Shown piece after piece: positions 18,694 to 26,613 of a stretch of DNA of 64,000 nucleotides. This DNA is from an uncultured Eubacteriales bacterium (lineage in GTDB: Bacteria > Bacillota > Clostridia > Lachnospirales > Cellulosilyticaceae). The stretch is from assembly GCA_900551325.1 (NCBI GenBank), contig URVM01000002.1:186001-250000 (forward strand), read 5' to 3'. Both the position numbers and the translations under genes were made by a program. Numbering within the stretch: position 1 is the stretch's first letter; every line of letters starts with the position of its first letter. The notes below the pieces were generated by a model that saw nothing but the letters and a program-made list of their open reading frames with translations, searched no databases and was not told where the DNA came from.

Positions 18694-19335
18694 TTAATGA
18701 CATTTATTATTGCACTGTTCACACATAGTTTTATTATCCTCATGTTCCCCTATTCCAAATACTGCTGCTACAGTTTTAATAGGACTTAGTTGATAGTGTT
18801 TACTTATATTGATTATGTCATTTTCATCTTTAAACACATCGAGTATTGTTTTTTGATTTGAAATATGGAAGTCTTTTGTCCCGGGAAATAATTGAGCACA
18901 TATTTTATAGGGTTCCACCTCTCCACTTATTGTTTTTTTTATTTGCCCTCTTATATAGTCTAGTGCTACTACACCTATCTTGTCTAATATCATCCCTCTT
19001 ATCATTTCGCTACTACTTGAGTAGTCCTTAATCTTTTCTTCTATGTCATCTCCTATAGTATAAGCTACAAAATAGATGAAAGAAGCATCCTTAAGCTCCT
19101 TGGCCAAATAATCGCTTTCTAAACAATCTTCTTCGCCAAAATAAATTTTCCTCTCTTCAATCTTAATGATTTTAAATTTTTTTATAAATGCTATAGGCTG
19201 AAATAAACTCTGAACTGCTTCAAGCTCCTCATCTATTTTTCTTTCTATAATTAAAGGAATTTTTCTATTTGCGTAACCTAGAAATTTTACTACTTGTTTT
19301 TTATCTACTTCAATATTTCCTATTTCTAACTTCAT
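18694..19335 (-). CDS. Methionine synthase activation-domain-like protein
   Basis: 213-residue protein resembling the C-terminal AdoMet-binding reactivation domain of cobalamin-dependent methionine synthase, encoded here as a separate protein. Visible marks are the DASFIYFVAYTIGDDIEEKI region (about 85-105), DKIGVVALDYIRGQI and the loop LFPGTKDFHISNQKTIL, the counterpart of the substrate-contacting SPGY-D-Q motif. A Cys-rich tail (CEQCNNKCH) is added. In known systems such proteins use AdoMet to re-methylate inactive cob(II)alamin. It follows the methyltransferase gene by 2 bases and would serve the corrinoid protein of this operon. Confidence 0.8.
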   Translation of the reverse strand: MKLEIGNIEVDKKQVVKFLGYANRKIPLIIERKIDEELEAVQSLFQPIAFIKKFKIIKIEERKIYFGEEDCLESDYLAKELKDASFIYFVAYTIGDDIEEKIKDYSSSSEMIRGMILDKIGVVALDYIRGQIKKTISGEVEPYKICAQLFPGTKDFHISNQKTILDVFKDENDIINISKHYQLSPIKTVAAVFGIGEHEDNKTMCEQCNNKCH

Positions 19336-19337
19336 GC

Positions 19338-20339
19338 TTACACCTCTATCTGGTCAAGAATCTCATCACTTATTCGTCCAGTATGAATTGCTGCTTGGAG
19401 ATTTTCCACTTTTGTATCATTCATACAATTACATCCAAAGGCACAAAGGTAGTTACTATATTTTTTCATTTCCTTCAGAAGCTTAAGTGTTCCCTTTTTT
19501 ATTTCCTCAGGATTACAACGGTCTAAAAGTTCAAGTGGATCCAGGTTGCCTAAAAGTACAATATTCTCAGGCATCATTTTCATAACCTCTTTATAGTCCA
19601 TAATTTGGTCTAAACTTAAGGCATCTATATTACAAGTAAGCATTAAATCCAAAAATTCTGTTGTATCACCACATATATGTAGTCCTTTCCAACACTCTAA
19701 ATCTTTGTAAATACGATTCAAATTAGGTACAACAAGATTTTTAAAACGTTCACGTCCTAGGGTTACTGTTGCTGGTTCTGCAATAGAGATGTATTTTGCA
19801 CCTACTTTACTTACAGCTACTGCATATCTTCTTACTGTTTCTGTTGTAAAGGCTAATAGTTCTTCTACAAATTCAGGATCTTTAATCACGCATCTTAATA
19901 AATGAGTTGCCCCTGCTAGTTGAACAGCTAGTGTAAAAGGCCCTTGAATAGATACATAAAGTGGTTTATCAATGTGACTTGCAATAAGACTAAGACTTTT
20001 TAGATTAACTGGCATTCTTCCTGATTGGTAGGGATCAGGTATTTGGTAATTTTTCAAAGCTTCTTTATTGGTTATAGGATGGGTAAGTACACTTGGAAAG
20101 TCAAAATCAGGCTTAAGGAGTTTAAGTCCTAATGTTTCACAAAAGATTGCACCATCACATAAAGAGTAGATGAAGTCTGACTCAAAAGTTTCATTCATCT
20201 TCTTAGCAACCTCTAATTGTTTACTCGGATCATTATACACTTCATAAGCCGTATAACCTGTTAAAAATAAACCGTTAGTTCCCATATCAGGCAGGAAGAA
20301 ACCACGATTTTGACTATTAATATATTCTAATAAAGTCAT
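19338..20339 (-). CDS. MtaA-like (uroporphyrinogen decarboxylase-fold) methyltransferase
   Basis: Cytoplasmic TIM-barrel protein of 333 residues of the UroD family. It keeps the zinc-thiolate ligands of methyltransferases, not the heme-pathway enzyme: H221 and C223 in LHICGDTTEF and C303 in FGCNCMNDTK, matching the H-x-C...C set of MtaA. It should transfer a methyl group to or from the corrinoid protein encoded 5 bases upstream. Which side of the reaction it serves (demethylating a substrate or methylating an acceptor such as a thiol or folate) is not decidable from sequence. Only one UroD-type methyltransferase is present here. GGAGG lies before the ATG. Confidence 0.85.
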   Translation of the reverse strand: MTLLEYINSQNRGFFLPDMGTNGLFLTGYTAYEVYNDPSKQLEVAKKMNETFESDFIYSLCDGAIFCETLGLKLLKPDFDFPSVLTHPITNKEALKNYQIPDPYQSGRMPVNLKSLSLIASHIDKPLYVSIQGPFTLAVQLAGATHLLRCVIKDPEFVEELLAFTTETVRRYAVAVSKVGAKYISIAEPATVTLGRERFKNLVVPNLNRIYKDLECWKGLHICGDTTEFLDLMLTCNIDALSLDQIMDYKEVMKMMPENIVLLGNLDPLELLDRCNPEEIKKGTLKLLKEMKKYSNYLCAFGCNCMNDTKVENLQAAIHTGRISDEILDQIEV

Positions 20340-20344
20340 TTTCC

Positions 20345-20980
20345 CTACCTCCCTATTAATTTTTCAATCAATTTAATAGCATTCGGCGCATTCGTGGAAT
20401 AACCGTCTGCACCTATTTCTTTAGCATACTGCTCAGTCACACTACCTCCACCTACTATAACGTAAGGTTTATAAGGTAAATCCATATTACTCATCTGATC
20501 AATAAGCTTTTTCATTTGACCTCTTGTTGTTGTCATCATTGAGGATAAACCTATAATATCTACATGTTCTAACATTGCACGTTCTATAATATCTTCGACC
20601 TTTTGATTGACCCCCATATCGATAATGTCATAGCCTGATGCTTCAACCATAATCTTTACAATATTTTTGCCTATTTCATGGGTATCTCCTTCTACTACTG
20701 CAAGGATAAGTTTACCCTTTTTCTTACTTGTTAGACCACCATACTTACTGAGTACACCTAAACCTTTATTTAATGTATCTGCGCATACTATAAGTTCAGG
20801 TAAGTCATATTCTTTTTTATCATAAATGCCAATAGCTCTTACCATACCATCATTTAATCCTTTTAAGAATATATCTTGAGGACTTATATTGTACTTATCT
20901 ATAGCACTTTTTATAAGGTCTTCAATACTTTCTTCATCCATATTCACAATACAGTCAGAAATTTGTCTTAATAGTTCCAT
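20345..20980 (-). CDS. Corrinoid (B12-binding) methyltransferase protein, MtaC/MtbC type
   Basis: Corrinoid shuttle protein of about 211 residues. An N-terminal helical cap domain (about 1-85) is followed by a Rossmann-like cobalamin domain. The lower-ligand motif GDTHEIG has the cobalt-coordinating H101, followed by IIGLSSMMTTT and VIVGGGSVT, which bind the nucleotide tail. The ATG at 20980 has GGAG at good spacing; an upstream in-frame TTG (20992) is less likely. It lies between the DUF4091 gene and the MtaA-like gene and is the methyl carrier of the system. Confidence 0.9.
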   Translation of the reverse strand: MELLRQISDCIVNMDEESIEDLIKSAIDKYNISPQDIFLKGLNDGMVRAIGIYDKKEYDLPELIVCADTLNKGLGVLSKYGGLTSKKKGKLILAVVEGDTHEIGKNIVKIMVEASGYDIIDMGVNQKVEDIIERAMLEHVDIIGLSSMMTTTRGQMKKLIDQMSNMDLPYKPYVIVGGGSVTEQYAKEIGADGYSTNAPNAIKLIEKLIGR

Positions 20981-21023
20981 ACTACTCTCCAATCTATAGC
21001 AATCAAGGTATTCCTTTGGTAAG

Positions 21024-22751
21024 TTATCTAATAAGAAACCTTTTAATCAAGGTATTTCTAAGCGTTATATATTTACTGTACTCTTTAGAATAAGTTAGAT
21101 TTACACTTCTTTCTGGTACATAATGCATGTCTTCCTTCTTACCTAGCAATGTTGCCATCTCTTTTATAATCTCCTCTTTTAGGGCACCATGTCTTTGAAC
21201 TTCTTTAAGAAGATTAAAATCTTGTATCCCAAATAGAAAATTTTTCTCTCTTACTGAGCTCATTGGTTTAAGATCTTTACCTGGATAGACAAAAAACATA
21301 TCTCCTGCTCTCCATTTAGGATATTTATAACTTATATCTTTTAAAGGGTCTTTTGGCCATATGGCATATGCCCATCTTAAAAAGCCCTCTAAATCCCAAT
21401 AGTAGGTAAACCATCCTTTAAGCCTACTTTCAATAAGGGAAGAACAAATAAAAATATTTAAATCCTCAGGGAAGCAACAAGAATACCATGTTAATTTGCC
21501 ACCTCTTTTATGTACTTCTGTCTTTATCTCATCTAGTTCTTCTAGATTATTCAGTACTTCACATGTATTAAGTGAAAGACTCTCCACATTTTCTCCAAAG
21601 TTTCTAAAGAAATTCTGGTCATGGATGGCACACTTAAAATGTACTTTATGGCCAGATATAGCTGATTGGATAAACTCTGTAGATCCTTTAAAGCGTTCTG
21701 GATTATTAGGTTCATCACTTATAACTTTCACCTTATCCCATAATCCTTTATCTACTAAATGCTTAAATACAATAGAAAGGTATTCTCTTAGTTCATCTTT
21801 TGATTTGATAAAGTCAAAGCACTCTTCTCCTTCATCATAATAAGTTACTCTTACTGGGTCATAATAGTCTTCTATAGGATTTCCAAAAGAAAGCGCATCC
21901 CAGTTTCCTATAATACCAAATATATTTATTTCTTCCTTTATACCGTATTTCATACATAAATCTATATAGGTATCTAGGGCTGTAAAATCACATTTTATTT
22001 GTCCTTTTTTATCTTTTGATACTTTTACTATATTAAACTCATATAAGTTAGATGCATTTTCTTCAAACTGATAACATCTTTGACCAGCCCAGGGATAATC
22101 AGAAATAATAAGATCTATTACCCTTTGACCTAACCCAGCAAGTGACTCAATATAATTTTCTATAATCTGAAAATGTGCCTTAGAAAAATATTCTACCTCA
22201 TACATTCTTGCCCAACTACTTAAATGTTGCCATAAGTCTAGGTAAAACTCCCCTTCATTAAGAGGCTTCATCACATAATCAAGTACTTTAATGGTCATAT
22301 TTTCTGTACCTATTAAAACTTCTTTTTCATAGCCCTTTGTATAGTAGGTTCTTATTTCCACTTGAAGTTTTTCTTTAGAAAATGTCTTAGGAATCTTTCC
22401 ATATACCCATAACATCTGATAACCATCTTCAATAAATAAAGATTTATCCTTTAAAATAGGATCCCCTACAAGGCTACCATCATCATCTTTTACATAACCT
22501 AAAAAGCTTATATCTAGTAGTTCTTCATCTGTAGATAGATCTATTCGTATCTTTTCATTTAGACCTTTCCAATGTATATCTTTTGTTTTCCCTAAGGAAC
22601 AAAAGAAAGGCCTATCTCCTTTTATAAGTATCTGAAAAGCAAAATACTCTTCTTTTACTACTTCTAGCTCTTTATTTTCTATTGTAATCTCTTCTTCTTT
22701 TCCTTTAATATGTTTAATAGAAGAATCCAGTAGTTTTAATTCTAGTTTCAT
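21024..22751 (-). CDS. DUF4091 domain protein, predicted glycosidase-like
   Basis: 575-residue protein without a signal peptide. The N-terminal part (about 1-165) looks like beta-sandwich, followed by a barrel-like region with LWQHLSSWARMYEV and LIISDYPWAGQR. The C-terminal signature SSVREKNFLFGIQDFNLL corresponds to the conserved R-E-x-R-x-G-I-x-D-Y-E pattern of DUF4091 proteins, distantly related to GH123 hexosaminidases. It probably acts in the cytoplasm on the imported glycoside. Its gene follows the importer permeases by 14 bases and precedes the corrinoid gene by 43, so it links sugar import to methyl transfer. The reaction is unknown. Confidence 0.75.
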   Translation of the reverse strand: MKLELKLLDSSIKHIKGKEEEITIENKELEVVKEEYFAFQILIKGDRPFFCSLGKTKDIHWKGLNEKIRIDLSTDEELLDISFLGYVKDDDGSLVGDPILKDKSLFIEDGYQMLWVYGKIPKTFSKEKLQVEIRTYYTKGYEKEVLIGTENMTIKVLDYVMKPLNEGEFYLDLWQHLSSWARMYEVEYFSKAHFQIIENYIESLAGLGQRVIDLIISDYPWAGQRCYQFEENASNLYEFNIVKVSKDKKGQIKCDFTALDTYIDLCMKYGIKEEINIFGIIGNWDALSFGNPIEDYYDPVRVTYYDEGEECFDFIKSKDELREYLSIVFKHLVDKGLWDKVKVISDEPNNPERFKGSTEFIQSAISGHKVHFKCAIHDQNFFRNFGENVESLSLNTCEVLNNLEELDEIKTEVHKRGGKLTWYSCCFPEDLNIFICSSLIESRLKGWFTYYWDLEGFLRWAYAIWPKDPLKDISYKYPKWRAGDMFFVYPGKDLKPMSSVREKNFLFGIQDFNLLKEVQRHGALKEEIIKEMATLLGKKEDMHYVPERSVNLTYSKEYSKYITLRNTLIKRFLIR

Positions 22752-22765
22752 ATTTGTTCTCCCAT

Positions 22766-23620
22766 TTATTCTTTTACGCCTCCTGAAGCAAGACCTTTAA
22801 CAAGGTGCTTTTGGATAAATATAAATAATATAAGTACAGGTACTACTGAAATTAAGGAGGCTGCCATCATTTTATGCCAGTAAGTTTGGAATAAGGACTT
22901 ATAGGAAGTAATAGCAATAGATAAGGTTTTCATCTCAGTCTTTGTTATAAAAGTTTGAGCAAATAAAAGATCATTCCATGACGTAATAAAAGCAAATAAC
23001 CCAGAAGTAATAATACCTGGGGCAAGTAGAGGCATAAGGATTTTTGTTACTGCTTGTAATCTTGTACATCCATCTATCATTGCTGCCTCTTCTAAATTAC
23101 GTGATATGCCTTCAAGATAACCATATAAAAGCCATACGCTCATAGGAAGAGCAAATGCTGTATTAGCAATAATCAGTGCTATGTAAGTATTTAAAAGCCC
23201 CAATTCTACAATAATCTTATACATTGGCCCAATTAAAATAACTGGTGAAAACATTTGACTCATTATAACTAAAAATAAAAATAGTTTCTTTCCTTTAAAT
23301 TTAAAGCGTGATACACCATATGCTGCAAAGCTTCCTAGTAAGGTACATAAGCCCATTGTACTTCCTGAAACAATAAGGCTATTTATAAATGCTCTTTTAA
23401 TATTGCCTTCATCTTGCCATACTTCACTAAAGTTATTCCATTTTAATACTTCAGGTATCCAGTTTGGTGGCCATTTGGTCACTTCCTCATAAGATTTAAA
23501 AGCAGTTGATAGCATGATAAAAAATGGCGCTATCATAATTCCAACAATACAGAGTGTTATTATAGTATTTATTATTTTTATTACTGTTGATTTTTTTATC
23601 TTCATCATATTATTCTTCAT
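22766..23620 (-). CDS. Carbohydrate ABC transporter permease, MalG type
   Basis: Membrane permease of 284 residues, six helices predicted, first helix near residues 16-36. The EAA loop is EEAAMIDGCTRLQAVTKI followed by LMPLLAPG, the ATPase docking segment. It overlaps the preceding permease gene by 11 bases. A start further in (ATG 23608) is possible, as the first ATG has a weak binding site. Second permease of the corrinoid-linked importer; no ATPase gene is nearby. Confidence 0.9.
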   Translation of the reverse strand: MKNNMMKIKKSTVIKIINTIITLCIVGIMIAPFFIMLSTAFKSYEEVTKWPPNWIPEVLKWNNFSEVWQDEGNIKRAFINSLIVSGSTMGLCTLLGSFAAYGVSRFKFKGKKLFLFLVIMSQMFSPVILIGPMYKIIVELGLLNTYIALIIANTAFALPMSVWLLYGYLEGISRNLEEAAMIDGCTRLQAVTKILMPLLAPGIITSGLFAFITSWNDLLFAQTFITKTEMKTLSIAITSYKSLFQTYWHKMMAASLISVVPVLILFIFIQKHLVKGLASGGVKE

Positions 23621-24491
23621 CCCAATTCATTTGCTTCCAATAAAGCATACTTAAAATGGTTAGGGTTATAACAACTGTTACAGATAAGGTTGAACTTATA
23701 CCCAAGTTATATTTTCCAAAGGCCTCATGGTAGATTTTAAGCATCATAGTTTCAGTTGCATCCATTGGCCCACCACCTGTTAGAACATAGATTACATTAA
23801 ATGCATTAAATGTCCAAATGGTTGTAAGGGTAAGGGCAATAAGTATAACTTGTTTCATACTTGGTAGTGTTATGTATATAAATCGTTTAATAACATTTGC
23901 TCCGTCTACTTTTGCTGCTTCATATAAAGACTCTGAAATACCATTAAGACCAGATATAAAAATCATTGCAATTAAAGGTATGCCCATCCATGCATCCACT
24001 ATTGATGTAGATATAAAAGCAAGCTTAGGATCGGATAACCATCTCATAGCTTCTGGTATAAGTCCAAGCTTTTGCAAATAATAATTTAAATAACCATACT
24101 GTCCATCCAGAATCCATGACCATAATATAGCTACAACACTTTGTGGTATGGCCCAAGGAATGAGCATCAGAAATCTTAGTGCTCTTTTAAAGTACAGCTC
24201 ACCATTTAAAAATAAGGCTACAATAAAACCAATACCTATTTTAAGCAGTATTGTTAGAATGGCCCACTTAATGGTTAACATTAAAGTATGATAAAATGTA
24301 GGATTGGTTAATACATTCATGTAATTTCTAAAGCCTACAAAGATATTTTCATTTCCAATAAGTGATACTTCTTCAAAGGAGTATTTAAATGTAAGCAAAA
24401 GAGGATAGCCATAGACAATCACCATAAATAAGAGTACAGGTGCTATAAGTCCATAAGGCACAAGTCCTTTTTTCTTAATTGTTTTAAACAT
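23610..24491 (-). CDS. Carbohydrate ABC transporter permease, MalF type
   Basis: 293-residue membrane permease, first helix near residues 12-32 (VPYGLIAPVLLFMVIVYGYP). The EAA loop is YEAAKVDGANVIKRF followed by YITLPSMKQ, and the region GGPMDATETMMLKIY is typical of the family. The GGAGAG site lies upstream of the ATG. It forms the channel with the downstream MalG-type protein. Together with the binding protein it would bring a glycoside to the DUF4091 and methyltransferase enzymes. Confidence 0.9.
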   Translation of the reverse strand: MFKTIKKKGLVPYGLIAPVLLFMVIVYGYPLLLTFKYSFEEVSLIGNENIFVGFRNYMNVLTNPTFYHTLMLTIKWAILTILLKIGIGFIVALFLNGELYFKRALRFLMLIPWAIPQSVVAILWSWILDGQYGYLNYYLQKLGLIPEAMRWLSDPKLAFISTSIVDAWMGIPLIAMIFISGLNGISESLYEAAKVDGANVIKRFIYITLPSMKQVILIALTLTTIWTFNAFNVIYVLTGGGPMDATETMMLKIYHEAFGKYNLGISSTLSVTVVITLTILSMLYWKQMNWDEE

Positions 24492-24525
24492 ATATTGTTA
24501 CTCTCCAAATCTAAACCTATTATAA

Positions 24526-24549
24526 AAGGTAGCTTCAATCAGCTACCTT
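24526..24549 (-). promoter_or_regulatory. Intercistronic hairpin after binding-protein gene
   Basis: AAGGTAGCT and AGCTACCTT, nine pairs, six-base loop, 7 bases after the binding-protein stop and before the permease. Positioned like the hairpins at 3305, 36370 and 47490. Confidence 0.65.
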
Positions 24550-24556
24550 CTACTAG

Positions 24557-25831
24557 TTATTTTGTTGTTAATTCTTTTTCTACCGCAAGTAATGCTTCTT
24601 CAGCTGTTGCATTTCCAGTCATAACTTTTTGTACAGCTTTTACAAATTCACTATTAAAAGTATCCCATACTGGAACTTGTGGTTCTGCTACACCATATTG
24701 AATCATTTCTTTAAATGGCTTTAAGAACTCAGTATTATATCTTTCTTCATTTTCTTCAGCTTTTAAAATTGGGAAAAATCCAATTGCTTCATCATAAGCA
24801 TTTTGGAATTCAAATTTCCCCATATGTTCAATAAGCTTCCAAGCAAGTTCTTTATTCTTGCTTTGTGCTGAAATTGAGAATGAATCTGTAACTAAAGTTT
24901 CACCCATTTGCTTACCTGCAGGTAATAATGCTACACCATATGGTGCAGTTTCCTTACTTGATTCTACTGTATCCTTATCCCATGGTCCTGATATAAACAT
25001 AGCTAAATTTCCATTTTGGAACATTTTAGCTTGATCTCCTCTTGCTGTAGCAACAGGATCTGGAATGATTTTTTTATCATTAAATTGTTTTAAAAACTCT
25101 AGTGTTTCTATATTTTCTTTTGTTGCTAACTTAATATTACCATTTTTATCAGTAGCTGAACCTCCATTTTGATAAATGAAGTTAAAAAGTTCATCTGTCC
25201 CTGATGTAATATCAGTTGGTATAGCAAATCCGTAAATACTTGGATTTTCTGTTGTAATCTTCTCGGCTGTAGCTAAAAGCTCATCCCATGTTGCTGGTGG
25301 TGTTTGTATAAGATCTGTTCTATAGTATAGTGCTCTTGAAGAAAAGGCTAATGGAATACCATATTGTGAACCATTAATATTAGCTGTTTCTAACACATTT
25401 TGAACACGTTCTTCTTTAAAACTATCTGTCATATATGTATCTAATTTTTCAATTGCACCCATCTCGGCAAATTGTCTTAATGATCTTGAACCTGTAATGA
25501 TTACATCTGGAGCTTCCTGAGCTTGCATTAAGGCAACTAATTTACTATTTGCCTCATCCCAACCAGCAGGTACTACTTGAACCTCTACATTTGGATTTTC
25601 TACCATAAAATCATTAATCCCTGCGTCATAAAGTCCTTTCCATAATGCATCTTCATAACCCGGAATAAATATTTTTAAAACTTCTTTTTCTGCTATATCT
25701 TGTTGGGCTGCCCCTTGCTCGGCTGCCTGCTGCTCATCTTTTTGGCTACTACATCCAATCATTGAAATTGAAAGACATAAAACAAGTGTAGCGGCTAAGA
25801 TTGAATAAATGCGTTTAAATTTGCTTTTCAT
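24557..25831 (-). CDS. Extracellular solute-binding lipoprotein (CUT1)
   Basis: 424-residue family 1 binding protein, first gene of the corrinoid-linked operon. The lipobox SMIGC puts the lipidated cysteine at residue 27, followed by a Gln/Ala/Glu-rich tether. The body contains DVIITGSRSLRQFAEMGAI and YGIPLAFSSRALYYRTDL, usual for sugar-binding members. It captures the substrate outside the membrane and delivers it to the two permeases. Substrate is unknown; the downstream DUF4091 and corrinoid genes suggest an unusual, perhaps methylated, glycoside (inference). Confidence 0.9.
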   Translation of the reverse strand: MKSKFKRIYSILAATLVLCLSISMIGCSSQKDEQQAAEQGAAQQDIAEKEVLKIFIPGYEDALWKGLYDAGINDFMVENPNVEVQVVPAGWDEANSKLVALMQAQEAPDVIITGSRSLRQFAEMGAIEKLDTYMTDSFKEERVQNVLETANINGSQYGIPLAFSSRALYYRTDLIQTPPATWDELLATAEKITTENPSIYGFAIPTDITSGTDELFNFIYQNGGSATDKNGNIKLATKENIETLEFLKQFNDKKIIPDPVATARGDQAKMFQNGNLAMFISGPWDKDTVESSKETAPYGVALLPAGKQMGETLVTDSFSISAQSKNKELAWKLIEHMGKFEFQNAYDEAIGFFPILKAEENEERYNTEFLKPFKEMIQYGVAEPQVPVWDTFNSEFVKAVQKVMTGNATAEEALLAVEKELTTK

Positions 25832-26056
25832 ATTTTTTCTAACTCCTATATATTTTTATGGTAATTTAATTACCTAAGTTATTGTAAACAATTTATTGTG
25901 TCAATGTAAATAGTTTATATTAAATTTTTATTCTACTTTATATAAACTAATTTAGGTTCATTGTTTACCTTCTTTCTCTAATTTTTTTCAATTATAGAAT
26001 GCTTATTTATCATTATATTTGATAGTAATTCTCAAGTCAATGTAATTATATATATT
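25832..26056. promoter_or_regulatory. Promoter region with GTAAACAAT inverted pair
   Basis: AT-rich region upstream of the corrinoid-linked operon. GTAAACAAT at 25884-25892 and its exact complement ATTGTTTAC at 25960-25968 form an inverted pair about 75 bases apart, a possible regulator site. No clear -10/-35 pair is assigned. Confidence 0.3.
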
Positions 26057-26350
26057 CTAAACTTCCTCCTTATTAATTTCCTCATCTTGAATAATTTTAA
26101 ACCATAGTTTATTACTCCTAGGAAATTCTTTTTTCTCTAAGGTTTTAAGTAGTTTTTTTAACTTGGTATAGGATATACCATAATAATCTTCCTTATAAAA
26201 TCCCGTTTCAAAAATATCATAACCTTCTTGGCCTTTTCTAATAACTACTTTTCTATCTCTTTTCATTGGTCTTATATCTAATGCTTCATCTTCTTGAAGT
26301 TCTTTTACTGCATCTAATGTATAAGGAATAAAATTTTTAATATCTATCAT
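26057..26350 (-). CDS. Small conserved-looking protein of unknown function
   Basis: 97 residues, strongly charged (many Lys, Glu and Asp), no signal peptide, membrane helix or cysteine cluster. The sequence reads as a compact soluble protein with aromatic residues in the middle (GYDIFETGFYKEDYYG) and an amphipathic C-terminal half. AAAGGTG lies upstream of the ATG. It sits alone between the importer promoter region and the GH95 terminator, same strand as both. I do not recognise a family, so no function is proposed. Confidence 0.6.
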   Translation of the reverse strand: MIDIKNFIPYTLDAVKELQEDEALDIRPMKRDRKVVIRKGQEGYDIFETGFYKEDYYGISYTKLKKLLKTLEKKEFPRSNKLWFKIIQDEEINKEEV

Positions 26351-26512
26351 TCAATATCACCTTTTAGCATGTATTTAAACTTTACAGTTTATATTCTCTA
26401 TTATATTGTCTTCTCCTATTTCAAAAACATACATTCTAATCTTCTTTTTAAGTATCCCCTTTACTTATTATAATCCCTCATTTTAGTTGCTCTAAATAAA
26501 TTTCAACAAGAA

Positions 26513-26560
26513 AAAACCCACTTAATACTCATACAAAGGTATGCTTAATAAGTAGGTTTA
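26513..26560 (-). terminator. Terminator after GH95 gene
   Basis: Hairpin AAACC..ACTTA..CATAC with GTATG..TAAGT..GGTTT, loop AAAG, with two small bulges, about 55 bases after the GH95 stop codon. Confidence 0.7.
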
Positions 26561-26613
26561 CTAAAATTTTGTTTAGCTTATATAATTTTATATAGTTTTA
26601 CTCTCTAAAACGA

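Noticed and set aside
21496..21840. 114-codon plus-strand open frame
   Set aside because: Antisense shadow of the DUF4091 gene, no supporting start site.
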